Source of the DNA: Bacteroidaceae bacterium
GTDB lineage: Bacteria; Bacteroidota; Bacteroidia; Bacteroidales; Bacteroidaceae
DNA: 64,000 bases
Direction: 5' to 3'
Assembly (NCBI GenBank): GCA_017547385.1
Contig: JAFYPU010000012.1
Span: 1 to 64,000 of the forward strand
Shown: piece after piece, positions 8,801-17,361 of the stretch
Numbering within the stretch: the stretch's first letter is position 1
Layout of the letters: every line of letters begins with the position of its first letter
Made by a program: the position numbers and the translations under genes
Notes under the pieces: model-generated
The model's input: the letters and a program-made list of their open reading frames with translations, nothing else
Told to the model about the DNA's origin: nothing
Databases searched by the model: none

Positions 8801-9352
8801 TGAGGGGTAGGGCACTACGGAAATGCTTCCCAGCGATTTGAATTCGCTCTCAGCCTGAAAACGAACCGGATTGTTGGGGTCGGCTGCGTCCCAAAAGCCC
8901 ACACCGCGGTTTTCGCTCGGTCCGCCAAAGAGGTTCATCGATACGGCAGAATTGCCCACGGGTTGTACCTCATAGTGGCCGGTGTAAGTGTTGTTCTTGG
9001 TCGTAACAATCTTGAAGCGGCTGGTGCCCGAAGCATTGGTGGAAGCCTTCACCATTGTGTTCTTGGCAGACGAAGCAGCATGGAGTTGCAGTCCGAGTTT
9101 GTTGGTGAAGGTGTAGCCATCGGCATCGTTGCCTTCCACTTTCCATAGTTGGCTGTCTTGCCCTGTAGCTGCCGAGGTGGAGATTTGCGCTCCGCTGGTG
9201 GTGGCCGTGAAAGCATTGCCACCGTTCAGGAAGCGGATGAGGTAATACACCTCTGCGTCAGCCGTGCTGATGGTGGGGAAACTCTGTGCGCTGAGCTGCA
9301 TGAGCGGCATCAGTGCCATGGCGAAGAGAATTCGCAATAGTGTTTGTTTCAT
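5801..9352 (-). CDS. Secreted GH20 beta-N-acetylhexosaminidase, multidomain
   Basis: The 1183-residue exported enzyme (signal peptide 1-22) removes terminal GlcNAc/GalNAc. A ricin/lectin-like beta-trefoil segment (about 30-170) precedes the GH20 N-terminal domain (about 175-305) and catalytic barrel (about 310-680). The catalytic Asp490-Glu491 pair lies in HIGGDECPTEQW, and the substrate-binding HWHLTDDQGWRIEI precedes it. A second lectin-like stretch lies near residues 1035-1130. The C-terminus (IRLYDVSGRSV...GIYITNTGKKICK) resembles the short cell-surface sorting tails of Bacteroidales. Likely targets are host or bacterial glycans. A -7 promoter box lies at 9389-9396. Confidence 0.92.
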   Translation of the reverse strand: MKQTLLRILFAMALMPLMQLSAQSFPTISTADAEVYYLIRFLNGGNAFTATTSGAQISTSAATGQDSQLWKVEGNDADGYTFTNKLGLQLHAASSAKNTMVKASTNASGTSRFKIVTTKNNTYTGHYEVQPVGNSAVSMNLFGGPSENRGVGFWDAADPNNPVRFQAESEFKSLGSISVVPYPSQLTVVKDGKADFAKFTTITYTDELVRKHVESFATQWTKASGKTLTIKETPATPETNSIHLSVDTEQPAEGYTLQVTDNGIRITASEAAGFFYALQTLKQLLPHQYFAESVQQVEWTLPYVEINDRPHLGHRGYMLDIARHFFNKEEVKRVLDIMAFYKMNRFHWHLTDDQGWRIEIPEYPRLTEVGAIRKGSFSNPGDGRQFYDDTEYGRGMWYSLDDLREVVAYAAERHIEIIPEVDLPGHMVAAVASYPEFSCDPSKEYEVRIDGGISHDVLNIGKDEVIDFLKCVLGHVATIFPYQYVHIGGDECPTEQWSNNADCLRRVQEEGLSGVNELQSWLVELLGNYLKNEYGKDLVVWDELLAHWSSQNTVKPVVMAWNSIDKSREAANKGMKSIVVPYNQLYLDFMQVPVSQRFVDEPYNGGWGDSFVNTVEEVYNINPLEALGGKEEYCLGVQGNMWTETTNDIGEVEYQLLPRLLALSETGWLPAAQKNWDDFYARLQRQDEILDALGYTYAKHYIIPEEKSALEANIDEAEKILNQSIRGGVGYPEDIYYDVLEMSLEEAKINTNDETAAEMLDEALKAYKEAPIVQPQPGKTYQIVSASTYYKQQYAGSTVYADGTNVRFHYTPQVEPEELWTFEGTNGEYVLRNLCTGKALQMPSINSAVTLVNENPTPIRVDKATIATGQYTYLPGVVTLSAAAGYKENVTGSVKRMHGELTGLVHAKDVAALCYPGTWYLVEVIDYAAWLQGLCNKCNLILLTAEPGKVGEPTESALDYLQNEVLTPAKAAIEAGNVSEETYREYMERYNAFLLMERTSALDGLSEEYFYRIRNVWFNNYYATGNATAKRVEPKAKSDNDNQLWFIQKNDDGTVCFFNKATKTGAYIASDATDQTVKLGKPYGWTLEERTLDGQTGICIIDRSGENSWYTNPNSWGYLLMKPFWGAATWSFERTNIETTGITHLDADGNEAEGIRLYDVSGRSVATPGHGIYITNTGKKICK

Positions 9353-9388
9353 AAAAAGTGTGATTTAAGATTTGTTATTTGTCTTTGG

Positions 9389-9396
9389 CAAAAATA
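9389..9396 (-). promoter_or_regulatory. -7 box of the GH20 gene
   Basis: On the minus strand TATTTTTG lies 37 bp before the GH20 start. No clear -33 element is seen. Confidence 0.4.
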
Positions 9397-9460
9397 CGCT
9401 TTTGATGCGAATGTTGGGTTGTGAGGTATTGAAAAATGAGTCGGCATGGGCGTGTTTTCC

Positions 9461-9522
9461 GCAGTGCTTGCAGAATTTTCTACAAGCACTGCAGAAAATT
9501 CTGCAAGCACTGCAGATTTTCA
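9461..9522. repeat. 21-bp-unit palindromic array, GCAGTGCTTGC type (A2)
   Basis: Three contiguous 21-bp units carry GCAGTGCTTGC, then ACAAGCACTGC and GCAAGCACTGC, joined by AGAATTTTCT/AGAAAATTCT. It sits between the GH20 start and the metalloprotease terminator. Confidence 0.9.
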
Positions 9523-9560
9523 CTCATTGGTTGACCCGTTTTTCAGATGGATAACTGCAC

Positions 9561-9604
9561 AAAAAAACTCTGCTTTGAGGAGGTTTGTTTCTCAAAGCAG
9601 AGTG
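9561..9604 (-). terminator. Terminator of the metalloprotease gene
   Basis: The perfect 13-bp stem ACTCTGCTTTGAG/CTCAAAGCAGAGT is followed on the minus strand by seven Ts. Confidence 0.85.
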
Positions 9605-9633
9605 TGATAAAGGTGCGTGATGATTATCGCAGA

Positions 9634-11988
9634 TTATTTGATCACCAGCGTGCGGTCAATGTGGTCGACCAAAGCCGCATAGTGGGCGCGTGTTTCGGCA
9701 TCGCCGCCCATGGTGGCAAGGCGTTTCTTCAAGTCCTTGAGTGTGGCCAGTGTGGCGGCATGCGACTTGGATGGCTGCAACTGCAGCGTGGTGTTGAAGT
9801 TGCTGCAGAGTGTACGCACAAAGATGGTTTGCAAATTGCGCACATAGGCTGTGGGCTTTGCACCGCGTGCTCCGCCGAACAGGGCGTTGGTGATGTCGGA
9901 GAGGTATTCGGCCACGGGATATTCGGGCGTGAGAGTCTCCAATTTGTAGTAGCGCACGAGGTTTCGCATGACTGAAGTTCCCAGGGATCTGGTGTAGCTT
10001 TCAGGAGTCGGGGTGAGGCGCAGCATGTAGTCTTCAGCGATGAGCCAAGTGGGTTCGTCGAAGATGTGGCGTTCCAAGAAGGCAAAAGCTTCTTTTTGTT
10101 TGCTGCGCGGTGCGTTGGAATATACTGCACCGGGCTGATCGACGGTTTTGTAGTCGGCATAAACACCACCGATATTTTCTTCAACATGATAGACATAGCG
10201 TATGAACTGGTTGATGACTTGGTTGTACATATCGTCAAGATTCTGGCCGTGTATGTCGTTGCGCTCATAAGTCCAGTCGGGGAGTTGTTTGACCACTCGT
10301 TTCAGATTCAAGATGCCGTATTCGCCGGCCTTCATCGCATTGTCGCCCAGGTCCTCGGTTTGGCAACGACTGTCGTTGGTGCGATTGGTTTCGCCATCTC
10401 CAAACCACAAGCGTGGATTCTCGGCCAAACGCTTCGAGGTGAGGGCTTCCAATTCGTAGTGATCGCTTTCGTCGTCGAATGCGTTGAACATAGGTTTGTG
10501 TCCCCACTCAATGGCCCAAATGTCATAGTCGCCGATACGTGGGAAGATGCCGGCACGCGAAATGCCGTCCTCGGGCTGAGCCACGTAGTTGAAGCGGGCA
10601 TAGTCCATGATGCTGGGGGTGTGGCCGTACTTCTCGACGAAGCTCTTGCTGCGCAGACTGTCGACGGGCACCAGGCTGGAGCTGCCGAAGTTGTGGCGCA
10701 AGCCGAGTGTGTGGCCCACTTCGTGTGATGATACGAAACGGATGAGCTGTCCCATGAGGTCGGTGTCGAATTTCATCTTTTGGGCGGCCTCGTCCAGCGT
10801 TCCGGCTTGAATCATGTACCAGTCGTGCACCAATTCCATCACATTGTGATACCAGCAGATGTGGCTTTCGAGGATTTCACCCGAACGTGGGTCGTGAACG
10901 TGAGGTCCGTAGGCGTTGGGGATGTCGGAAGCCAGGTAGCGGATAACAGAATAGCGTGCGTCTTCCATGGACATGGTGGTGTCGTTTTCGGGCCATTCTT
11001 TGCCGATGATGGCATTCTTGAAGCCGGCTTTTTCAAAGGCTTTTTGCCAATCGTTCACGCCTTGGATGAGATAGGGGCGCCATTGTTTGGGAGTGGCGGG
11101 GTCGATGTAGTAAACGATGGGCTTCTTGGGTTCCACCAGTTCGCCGCGCTTCATTTTCTCCAAGTCGGCACTGTCTTTCGGCTCAAGTCTCCAGCGAGTG
11201 ATGAAACGCTTGCCCTTGACGCGCTGCTGGTTGTCTGAGAACTCCACAAACTGGTCGGTGAAGTAGCCCACGCGAGGGTCGAACAGGCGGCGTTGCATCG
11301 GGACTTTGGGCAGGAGGATGAAGGAGATGTTGAGGCCGATGGTAACTTTACCGGTGTAGGCTGCTGCGATGGTGCCGCGTGATGACATCCATGTCTTCAC
11401 GGTGCGAATTTCTGTGTTGAGCGGGAAGGTTTTGATGTCTTCGATATAGGAAAGTGCGGAGAGCAGCGCCTGGCAGCCCATTTGGGTCTTTGTGCTTGCA
11501 CGCAGACCGATGGCTGGGTTGTCTTCGTTGAAGAATTGTGTAACCTTGATTTTATACATCCCCTTCTTGTGGCTCTCAATTTTGAAAGCACCGATGATGG
11601 GATTTTCGTTGCTTACAAGAATGGCTTTGTTGATGGCTTCGGTGCTGTCGGCCGTATTGATGAGCAACTCGGAGCGAAGCATGAGTTTGTCATCGGGGGC
11701 CACTTGCCAATAAACCGTTTGTTGATTTACCAACTCACCGCCGTATTTCTGCGTGCCGCCGGGAGTGGAGGTGTAGCGTACGGTGACGAGAAACTTGCGG
11801 CCAATCAGGCTGTCGGGAACTTCGAAGAACCAATCCGTTCCGCTCTTTGAAACGGTGAACAGTCCTTTTTGCGTTTTGGGGGCTTGCTGGCTGTTTGCAG
11901 CAGAAGCCTTAGCCTCTTTCTTCTTGCGGGCTGTGGCCGGTACGGACAGGAGGCACAGGCACAGCATGAGCCAAAGGATTTTTTTCAT
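9634..11988 (-). CDS. Exported zinc-dependent metalloprotease (DUF5117/DUF5118 family)
   Basis: The 784-residue protein has an N-terminal signal peptide (1-20) and the zinc motif HEVGHTLGLRH, with ligands His422, His426, His432 and catalytic Glu423. The N-terminal half matches the DUF5118/DUF5117 layout common in Bacteroidetes, and a C-terminal DUF4953-like part completes the architecture. The HExxHxxGxxH motif places it in the metzincin-like group. It probably degrades proteins in the periplasm or at the surface; the substrate is unknown. It is a single-gene unit with its own terminator. Confidence 0.88.
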   Translation of the reverse strand: MKKILWLMLCLCLLSVPATARKKKEAKASAANSQQAPKTQKGLFTVSKSGTDWFFEVPDSLIGRKFLVTVRYTSTPGGTQKYGGELVNQQTVYWQVAPDDKLMLRSELLINTADSTEAINKAILVSNENPIIGAFKIESHKKGMYKIKVTQFFNEDNPAIGLRASTKTQMGCQALLSALSYIEDIKTFPLNTEIRTVKTWMSSRGTIAAAYTGKVTIGLNISFILLPKVPMQRRLFDPRVGYFTDQFVEFSDNQQRVKGKRFITRWRLEPKDSADLEKMKRGELVEPKKPIVYYIDPATPKQWRPYLIQGVNDWQKAFEKAGFKNAIIGKEWPENDTTMSMEDARYSVIRYLASDIPNAYGPHVHDPRSGEILESHICWYHNVMELVHDWYMIQAGTLDEAAQKMKFDTDLMGQLIRFVSSHEVGHTLGLRHNFGSSSLVPVDSLRSKSFVEKYGHTPSIMDYARFNYVAQPEDGISRAGIFPRIGDYDIWAIEWGHKPMFNAFDDESDHYELEALTSKRLAENPRLWFGDGETNRTNDSRCQTEDLGDNAMKAGEYGILNLKRVVKQLPDWTYERNDIHGQNLDDMYNQVINQFIRYVYHVEENIGGVYADYKTVDQPGAVYSNAPRSKQKEAFAFLERHIFDEPTWLIAEDYMLRLTPTPESYTRSLGTSVMRNLVRYYKLETLTPEYPVAEYLSDITNALFGGARGAKPTAYVRNLQTIFVRTLCSNFNTTLQLQPSKSHAATLATLKDLKKRLATMGGDAETRAHYAALVDHIDRTLVIK

Positions 11989-12108
11989 AGCGTTTGTTGT
12001 TGATTGTTATTTGTTTTTGAATTTTGGTTATACCTTATATATTATATAACACGCAAGGGTGTGTTTTGTTACACGGAAAATGAAAAATATTTTTGCGATT
12101 TGCAAAAA

Positions 12109-12807
12109 TCAGCGTGCGAGTATCTTGCAGAATTGCTCGTAGTTGCCGTCGAGGCGAGAGAGTTCGTAATTCTCCAGACGCAGTGAGAAGGTGCCGGGAA
12201 GGTCGTTCAACCCGAAATAGTGGTGCACGATGCAGGCCAGATTAAAGCTGCGATGGTCGCCTTTGCGCATCAGGGTGAGGCAGTGGGTTCTGAGCAGTTG
12301 CGGCTCGCCTTCCAGTTTTCTCAGACGGCTGAACAACAGGTAGTAAGCGGCAAGGCTGTTGCAACGCATCAGGGCCAGCACTTCCTGCTGCACCGTGCCG
12401 TCGCAGCAGATGCGGAGCAGCAACTCGATGTCCTCCGTCTGTGTGAGTGTGGGCAGCAGTTGTTCGAGGATTTTGCGCAGGTCGATGGGTGTGGCTGCGG
12501 TGGCGAATGTTCTTAGTGCCGCTTCGCCGCTTGTGAGTCCGCCGGGTGAAAACTTGGCTGCCGCGCCCTTGATGAAGGTGCCGAGGTAGGCTTTGCTGTG
12601 TGTGGGGACGATGGTGCTGAAGAAGTGCCAGAAGTCTTCCGACGGCAGCTCTTTGAGCAGTGCATCGCCAAGCATCATGCCTGCTGTGCGGAAAGCAGAA
12701 TGGGAGAGCGAGGCCAGGTATTGGCAGAGGCCTTCGGCATCTTTGGCGGTGAGGAAGCCGCGCAGCCGCTGCTGAAGTGCGGGATTGTAAGAACGGACGT
12801 TGAGCAC
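12109..12807 (-). CDS. Hypothetical protein, helical
   Basis: I do not recognise this 232-residue protein. It has no signal peptide or membrane segment. It is rich in Leu and Ala and looks all-helical, possibly of helical-repeat type. The start (MLNVRSYNPALQQRL) and end (EQFCKILAR) are clean, and codon use resembles the neighbours. It is flanked by a zinc protease downstream and a 21-22-bp-unit array upstream, neither of which suggests a function. Confidence 0.7.
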   Translation of the reverse strand: MLNVRSYNPALQQRLRGFLTAKDAEGLCQYLASLSHSAFRTAGMMLGDALLKELPSEDFWHFFSTIVPTHSKAYLGTFIKGAAAKFSPGGLTSGEAALRTFATAATPIDLRKILEQLLPTLTQTEDIELLLRICCDGTVQQEVLALMRCNSLAAYYLLFSRLRKLEGEPQLLRTHCLTLMRKGDHRSFNLACIVHHYFGLNDLPGTFSLRLENYELSRLDGNYEQFCKILAR

Positions 12808-12853
12808 CGGGATGGGGTTTTGAAGTTTTCTACTTTGGGCGTGGCTGTTTTCT

Positions 12854-12990
12854 CACGGCTTGACACTCCGGTATCACGGCTTGACACTCGAGTGTCATGC
12901 CGTTGATACTGCCGTGTCAAGGCGTTGATATTTTTTTCTCAAGCCCTTGATACGCGAGTGTCATGCGCTTGATACGATTTTTGCAGGCCT
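12854..12990. repeat. 21-22-bp-unit array, CTTGACACTC/CGTTGATAC type
   Basis: About six to seven units of 21-22 bp each contain GGCTTGACACTC or a GCCGTTGATAC-like word, and GTGTCA words create inverted pairs such as TTGACACTCGAGTGTCA. The unit length equals that of the other arrays, but the word is different. Confidence 0.75.
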
Positions 12991-13028
12991 TGACGGCATG
13001 CGGGAATGGGGGAAAGAATGTTGGGGAA

Positions 13029-14450
13029 TTACTTGCGCTCGAGCAGCACTACGTTTTCCACGTGGTGGGTGTGGGGGAACATGTCCACGGGTTGCACGGC
13101 CACCACGCGATATTGGCTGTCGAGCAACGAGAGGTCGCGGGCCTGTGTGGCAGGATTGCAACTGACATACACAATGCGCTTGGGGGCGGCAAAGAGGATG
13201 GTGTCCACCACGTCGCCATGCATGCCGGCGCGGGGAGGGTCGGTGATGATGACGTCGGGACGGCCGTGCTCGGCAATGAAGTCGCGGTTGAGAATGTCTT
13301 TCATGTCGCCGGCAAAAAACAGGGTGCGGTCATCGAGTCCGTTAAGTCGGGCGTTGACTTTTGCGTCCTCGATGGCTTCGGGCACATATTCGATGCCCAC
13401 CACTTTGCGTGCTTTCTTCGCAACGAAGTTCGCAATGGTGCCGGTTCCGGTGTAGAGGTCGTAAACCAGTTCTTCGCCGGTGAGGCCGGCAAACTCACGC
13501 GCCACTTTGTAGAGTTCATAGGCCTGAAGTGTATTGGTCTGATAGAAACTCTTGGGTCCCACCTTGAAGCGCAGACCTTCCATTTCTTCGTATATGAAGT
13601 CGGTTCCGAAATGTGTTTGTACGTCGAGGTCGCCAAAGGTGTCGTTGCACTTTTGGTTGTTTACGTAGAGCAAAGATGTGATTTCGGGGAAGGTGAGGTG
13701 GAGATGATCGAGCAATGCCGTGGCTGCGGTTTGGTCTTCCGGAGAATCGATGCGGAATTGCAGGAGCAGCATCAGTTCGTTGGTGGCCGAGGTGCGTATC
13801 ATCATGCCACGCAACAAGCCTTTTTGCTGACGAAGGTCGAAAAATGTGAGTCCCTTTTCCAGCGCGTAACGACGTATTTCGTTGCGAATGCGATTGTTGA
13901 TGTCGTTCATCAAGTGGCATTCGTGAATGTCTAAAATCTTGTCGAAAGCTCCCGGGATGTGGAAGCCGACTGCGTCCATGCAGCTGAATTTCTCGCTTGA
14001 GGCTACCTGCTCTGCTGTGAGCCACTTCTTGTTGCTGAAACCGAACTCTAATTTGTTGCGATACTCTTTGATTTCCCGGCTGCCCAGGATGGGAGAAATG
14101 GCAGGGAGTTCCACTTTTCCGATGCGGCGCAGATTGTCTTCAACCTGCTGTTGCTTGAAGCGCAATTGCTCTTCATAAGGCAGGCATTGCCACTTGCAGC
14201 CGCCGCAAACGCCGAAGTGCCGGCAGAAAGGCTTGGCGCGCAACTCGGAATACTTGTGGAACTTCACAGCTTCGGCTTCGGCATAACTGTGTTTCTTTCG
14301 GCGAATTTGCAAATCGACAACATCGCCGGGCACCACGTAGGGGACGAAAATCACAAGGTCGTTTACGCGTGCCAAAGCCTTGCCTTCGGCTGCCACACCG
14401 GTGATGGTGATATTCTCAAGGAGGGGTAGGGGTTTCTTCTTTCTTGCCAT
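13029..14450 (-). CDS. rlmD: 23S rRNA (uracil-5-)-methyltransferase RlmD family
   Basis: The 473-residue SAM-dependent methyltransferase forms 5-methyluridine in rRNA (or tRNA in some members). An N-terminal TRAM domain (about 10-65) is followed by Fe-S cysteines in CRHFGVCGGCKWQC. The methyltransferase core carries DLYTGTGTIANF, ITDPPRAGMH and the catalytic Cys in YVSCNPATQARDL. The length fits RumA/RlmD-type enzymes. A -7 promoter box lies 17 bp upstream at 14468. Whether the target is U1939, U747 or another site cannot be told from sequence alone. Confidence 0.9.
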   Translation of the reverse strand: MARKKKPLPLLENITITGVAAEGKALARVNDLVIFVPYVVPGDVVDLQIRRKKHSYAEAEAVKFHKYSELRAKPFCRHFGVCGGCKWQCLPYEEQLRFKQQQVEDNLRRIGKVELPAISPILGSREIKEYRNKLEFGFSNKKWLTAEQVASSEKFSCMDAVGFHIPGAFDKILDIHECHLMNDINNRIRNEIRRYALEKGLTFFDLRQQKGLLRGMMIRTSATNELMLLLQFRIDSPEDQTAATALLDHLHLTFPEITSLLYVNNQKCNDTFGDLDVQTHFGTDFIYEEMEGLRFKVGPKSFYQTNTLQAYELYKVAREFAGLTGEELVYDLYTGTGTIANFVAKKARKVVGIEYVPEAIEDAKVNARLNGLDDRTLFFAGDMKDILNRDFIAEHGRPDVIITDPPRAGMHGDVVDTILFAAPKRIVYVSCNPATQARDLSLLDSQYRVVAVQPVDMFPHTHHVENVVLLERK

Positions 14451-14467
14451 GATGATAAAGTGTGCGG

Positions 14468-14475
14468 CAAAGGTA
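14468..14475 (-). promoter_or_regulatory. -7 box of the rlmD promoter
   Basis: TACCTTTG on the minus strand matches the -7 consensus. The transcript would start about 10 bp before the ATG. Confidence 0.5.
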
Positions 14476-14515
14476 ATACAAAAATGCGACCGAAGCGTGT
14501 AAATGCGCTTCGTGT

Positions 14516-15655
14516 TTATGCATCAAGCATCTCAAACAGTCGTTCCACAAGGCGTGGAACGGCATATTGGGAGCGCAAATCTTCGGGAATGACGTCGTAA
14601 CCTTTGATGGCTGTTCCTGCAGCTGCCTCCACCACATAGAAATCTGCATGCAGGTGTCTGTGGGTTAATAGGTGGGAAATGTTTTGCGCCAAAAGGCGGA
14701 GCGGAGCGGCCGAAAGCAATGATTGCAACTGTGGATGCTCTCTCAATTCTTCTTCGCTGAGGGTGCGCTCTTTCCCCTCTATCACAACAGGTTCGTAAAG
14801 CCCTTGCCAAATATCTCCCTTGGGGCGGCGACGCAAAAGGATGTGCTCTCCGGTTCGTACGTATAGGTAGGAGAAATACCGATGCTGCACCACCATTTTC
14901 TTCTGCTTGATGGGCAACTCTGTCATTTTGTTGTTGGCTTTGGCCCAACAACCCTCGGAGCATGGGCATTGGGTGCAGTCGGGCATCCATGGGGTGCATT
15001 GCGTGGCTCCGAAGTCCATGATGGCCTGGTTGTAGCGTCCGGGATTTTTCTTGTCCAACAGAAGTGTAGCGCACTCCTTGAACCATTTTTGCCCTTGCGT
15101 GGTGTCGATGGGGTGAAAGAAACCGAAATAACGTGCCAGCACTCTGTAAACATTTCCATCGACAACAGCGTGGGGCAAACCGTATGCGATGCTGGCGATG
15201 GCAGCAGCTGTGTAATCGCCCACGCCTTTCAGCTTTTTTATGTCCTCATAGGTGGAGGGGAATTTGCCATTCTCAACAATCTGCTTGGCGGCGGTGTGCA
15301 GATTGCGTGCTCGACTGTAGTAGCCCAAGCCTTGCCAAAGTTTCAGTACCTCGTCTTCATTTGCTTCGGCCAAGGTCTGCACATTGGGAAAGCGTTGCAT
15401 AAATCTTTGGAAATACTCCAGGCCCTGCGCCACGCGTGTTTGTTGCAGTATAATCTCCGAAATCCAAATGGCGTACGGGTCGCACGTTTCGCGCCACGGC
15501 AGTTCGCGCTTGTGTTCCTCATACCATGTCAGCAGCATGTCGCTCCACCAACGTGTCGCTCCATTGTCAAAAACTGAGGCCGGCTCCCTGCTTTGTGCAT
15601 CTTCATGCAGGAAGTTGGTTGTTGCGTCAGGAGTTTTTTTGCTTGAACTTGGCAT
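14516..15655 (-). CDS. mutY: A/G-specific adenine glycosylase
   Basis: The 379-residue DNA repair enzyme removes adenine mispaired with 8-oxoguanine. The helix-hairpin-helix region (LKGVGDYTAAAIASIAYG) is followed by the catalytic Asp in HAVVDGNVYRVLAR and the [4Fe-4S] ligands in the pattern C-x6-C-x2-C-x5-C (CTPWMPDCTQCPCSEGC). A C-terminal NUDIX-like MutT domain begins near residue 250. About 40 extra N-terminal residues precede the conserved start WWSDMLLTWYEEHKRELPWR, so an internal start is possible. Confidence 0.93.
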   Translation of the reverse strand: MPSSSKKTPDATTNFLHEDAQSREPASVFDNGATRWWSDMLLTWYEEHKRELPWRETCDPYAIWISEIILQQTRVAQGLEYFQRFMQRFPNVQTLAEANEDEVLKLWQGLGYYSRARNLHTAAKQIVENGKFPSTYEDIKKLKGVGDYTAAAIASIAYGLPHAVVDGNVYRVLARYFGFFHPIDTTQGQKWFKECATLLLDKKNPGRYNQAIMDFGATQCTPWMPDCTQCPCSEGCWAKANNKMTELPIKQKKMVVQHRYFSYLYVRTGEHILLRRRPKGDIWQGLYEPVVIEGKERTLSEEELREHPQLQSLLSAAPLRLLAQNISHLLTHRHLHADFYVVEAAAGTAIKGYDVIPEDLRSQYAVPRLVERLFEMLDA

Positions 15656-15690
15656 GTTTGTCTCTTGCGTCTACATTTATATATAATGTA

Positions 15691-15721
15691 TGCAGGGACT
15701 CCTGTTGGGGACGTCCCTGCA
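15691..15721 (-). terminator. Hairpin after manC
   Basis: A 9-bp stem TGCAGGGAC/GTCCCTGCA lies between manC and mutY on the minus strand. The T-run is weak, so it may only attenuate read-through into mutY. Confidence 0.5.
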
Positions 15722-15759
15722 ATCTTGTAGTCTTTATGTCCCTCCGTGAGGGAAGGCAA

Positions 15760-16812
15760 TTAGTGGAAAGTGCGTATGCGCTGTTCTTCCGACATTTTGC
15801 AAATCAGCAACACGCCATCCCGTTCCACCACGATGTATCCGTCCAATCCTTGCACCACCACTTTCTTTTCGCCTGTGGCATGAACGATGCAGTTGTGCGT
15901 GTCATAGAGGTCAATGTTGCTTCCCACGATGGCATTTCCGTATTTGTCTTGTTCTAATTCCTGTTGCAATGACGACCAAGAGCCAAGGTCGCTCCATCCG
16001 AAGTCAGCCGGATAAACAAAAATCTCTTCGGCTTTTTCCAGAATGGCGTAATCGACGGATATGTTCTCGCACGAAGGAAACAGACGGTTGATGCTTTCTT
16101 GCTCCTTGGGTGTGTCATAATCGGGAAGCATGCTCTCAAACACTTGTGATATTTCCGGTTGATACACACGGAATGCATTGATGATGGTGCTGACATTCCA
16201 GAGGAACAAGCCCGAATTCCAAAAATAGTTGTTCTGTTTGAGATATTCTGTAGCCACTTCCAGTGTCGGCTTCTCCTTGAAAGCGTCCACGCGATAGATG
16301 TTGTGTTGCAACGAAGAGGAACAGCTGAGATCTGCTTTGATGTATCCGTATCCGGTCTCGGGGTGGGTGGGTTTCATGCCCAAGGTAACGATGCTGTCGG
16401 TCTCTGCGGCAAAATCAAGTGCCTCTACGATGGCTTTGCGGAAGTTCTTCACATCTTTCACCTTGTGGTCAGAGGGAGCCACGATGACATTAGCGCGTGG
16501 GTCACGCTTTTTTATTTTCCAACTGACGTAGCAAATGCAAGGCGCAGTGTTGCGACGGCAAGGCTCCAACAAAACATTTTGCGCAGGCACTTGCGGCAAC
16601 TGTTCGCGCACCAAGTTTTCGTAATTGGCCGAGGTTACCACCCACAAGTTTTCGGGAGGCACAATGCCTTCAAATCTTTCAGCCGTGAGTTGCAACAAGG
16701 TTTTGCCACATCCCGTTACGTCGAGAAACTGCTTGGGCCGTTCTTCGCTTGACAGGGGCCAAAATCGGCTGCCTGCGCCTCCTGCCATGATGACCAAATG
16801 ATTGTTTTTCAT
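15760..16812 (-). CDS. manC: Mannose-1-phosphate guanylyltransferase
   Basis: The 350-residue nucleotidyltransferase makes GDP-mannose for surface polysaccharides and glycoproteins. The start was set at MKNNHLVIMAGGAGSRFWPLS because the sugar-nucleotide binding motif GGAGSRFWP must lie at the N-terminus; an upstream ATG would add an unrelated 31 residues overlapping the preceding gene. Further landmarks are RPKQFLDV, PSDHKV, and FWNSGLFLW. The C-terminal isomerase domain of bifunctional ManC is absent. It follows the DUF1573 gene after 31 bp on the same strand, so the two probably form an operon. Confidence 0.9.
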   Translation of the reverse strand: MKNNHLVIMAGGAGSRFWPLSSEERPKQFLDVTGCGKTLLQLTAERFEGIVPPENLWVVTSANYENLVREQLPQVPAQNVLLEPCRRNTAPCICYVSWKIKKRDPRANVIVAPSDHKVKDVKNFRKAIVEALDFAAETDSIVTLGMKPTHPETGYGYIKADLSCSSSLQHNIYRVDAFKEKPTLEVATEYLKQNNYFWNSGLFLWNVSTIINAFRVYQPEISQVFESMLPDYDTPKEQESINRLFPSCENISVDYAILEKAEEIFVYPADFGWSDLGSWSSLQQELEQDKYGNAIVGSNIDLYDTHNCIVHATGEKKVVVQGLDGYIVVERDGVLLICKMSEEQRIRTFH

Positions 16813-16843
16813 AAAGAAGAAACCTGTGTGAATGTGCAGAATG

Positions 16844-17233
16844 TTATTTCTTGGAATTTTCCATTGTGCCTTCAATGTAGATGCGCACCATGGCATTTGT
16901 GGCATTTGAGCGTATGGTTACCGACTTACGGAAAGGACCTACAAATTTGCCTTTCCCGTTATACGTAACCGTGAGTTTGCCGGTTTTCCCTGGCATGATG
17001 GGTGTTTTTGTGTATTCGGGCACAGTGCAGCCGCACGACGAGAAAGCTTGCTGAATGACCAACGGCTTGTCGCCGGTGTTGGTGAATGTGAACACGCAGG
17101 TTTGAGGATTTTCCTCCTGAAATGTACCAAAGTTATGAGAAGTCTTATCGAATTTGATGACGGCTTGTGCTAAAGCCGAACTGCTCATGCCGAAAGCCAA
17201 CAAGGCGATGAAAAGAGTGAAAATACGTTTCAT
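16844..17233 (-). CDS. Exported DUF1573 protein
   Basis: The 129-residue protein starts at MKRIFTLFIALLAFGMSSSALAQ, a clear signal peptide; a longer upstream reading lacks one. The mature part (KFDKTSHNFGTFQEENPQTCVFTFTNTGDKPLVI) is a single immunoglobulin-like DUF1573 domain with the SSCGCT motif. The family is abundant in Bacteroidetes periplasm and has no fixed function. manC lies 31 bp downstream. The gene is divergent from ruvC, with a -7 box at 17264. Confidence 0.88.
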   Translation of the reverse strand: MKRIFTLFIALLAFGMSSSALAQAVIKFDKTSHNFGTFQEENPQTCVFTFTNTGDKPLVIQQAFSSCGCTVPEYTKTPIMPGKTGKLTVTYNGKGKFVGPFRKSVTIRSNATNAMVRIYIEGTMENSKK

Positions 17234-17263
17234 ATAATTCTTTATTAAATATGTGTCATTTTG

Positions 17264-17271
17264 CAAAAGTA
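17264..17271 (-). promoter_or_regulatory. -7 box of the DUF1573-manC unit
   Basis: TACTTTTG on the minus strand lies 30 bp before the DUF1573 start. The -33 element is unclear. Confidence 0.5.
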
Positions 17272-17334
17272 TGAAAATTCTCCGGCAGAAGCTTTCTTTT
17301 GTGTTAAAATTGCATTTGTATTTTCCGTAATCCG

Positions 17335-17342
17335 TATTTTTG
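17335..17342 (+). promoter_or_regulatory. -7 box of the ruvC promoter
   Basis: TATTTTTG lies 19 bp before the ruvC start, with a TTTG 16 bp upstream (shorter than the usual 19-20). Confidence 0.45.
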
Positions 17343-17361
17343 TCCTCCAAAATCCATCAAT

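Noticed and set aside
4534..9522. 21-bp repeat arrays considered as CRISPR
   Set aside because: Units are contiguous, have no unique spacers of constant length and no cas genes are present.
15526..15957. 143-codon plus-strand frame spanning the mutY-manC gap
   Set aside because: It overlaps two clear minus-strand genes and a hairpin and has no motif.
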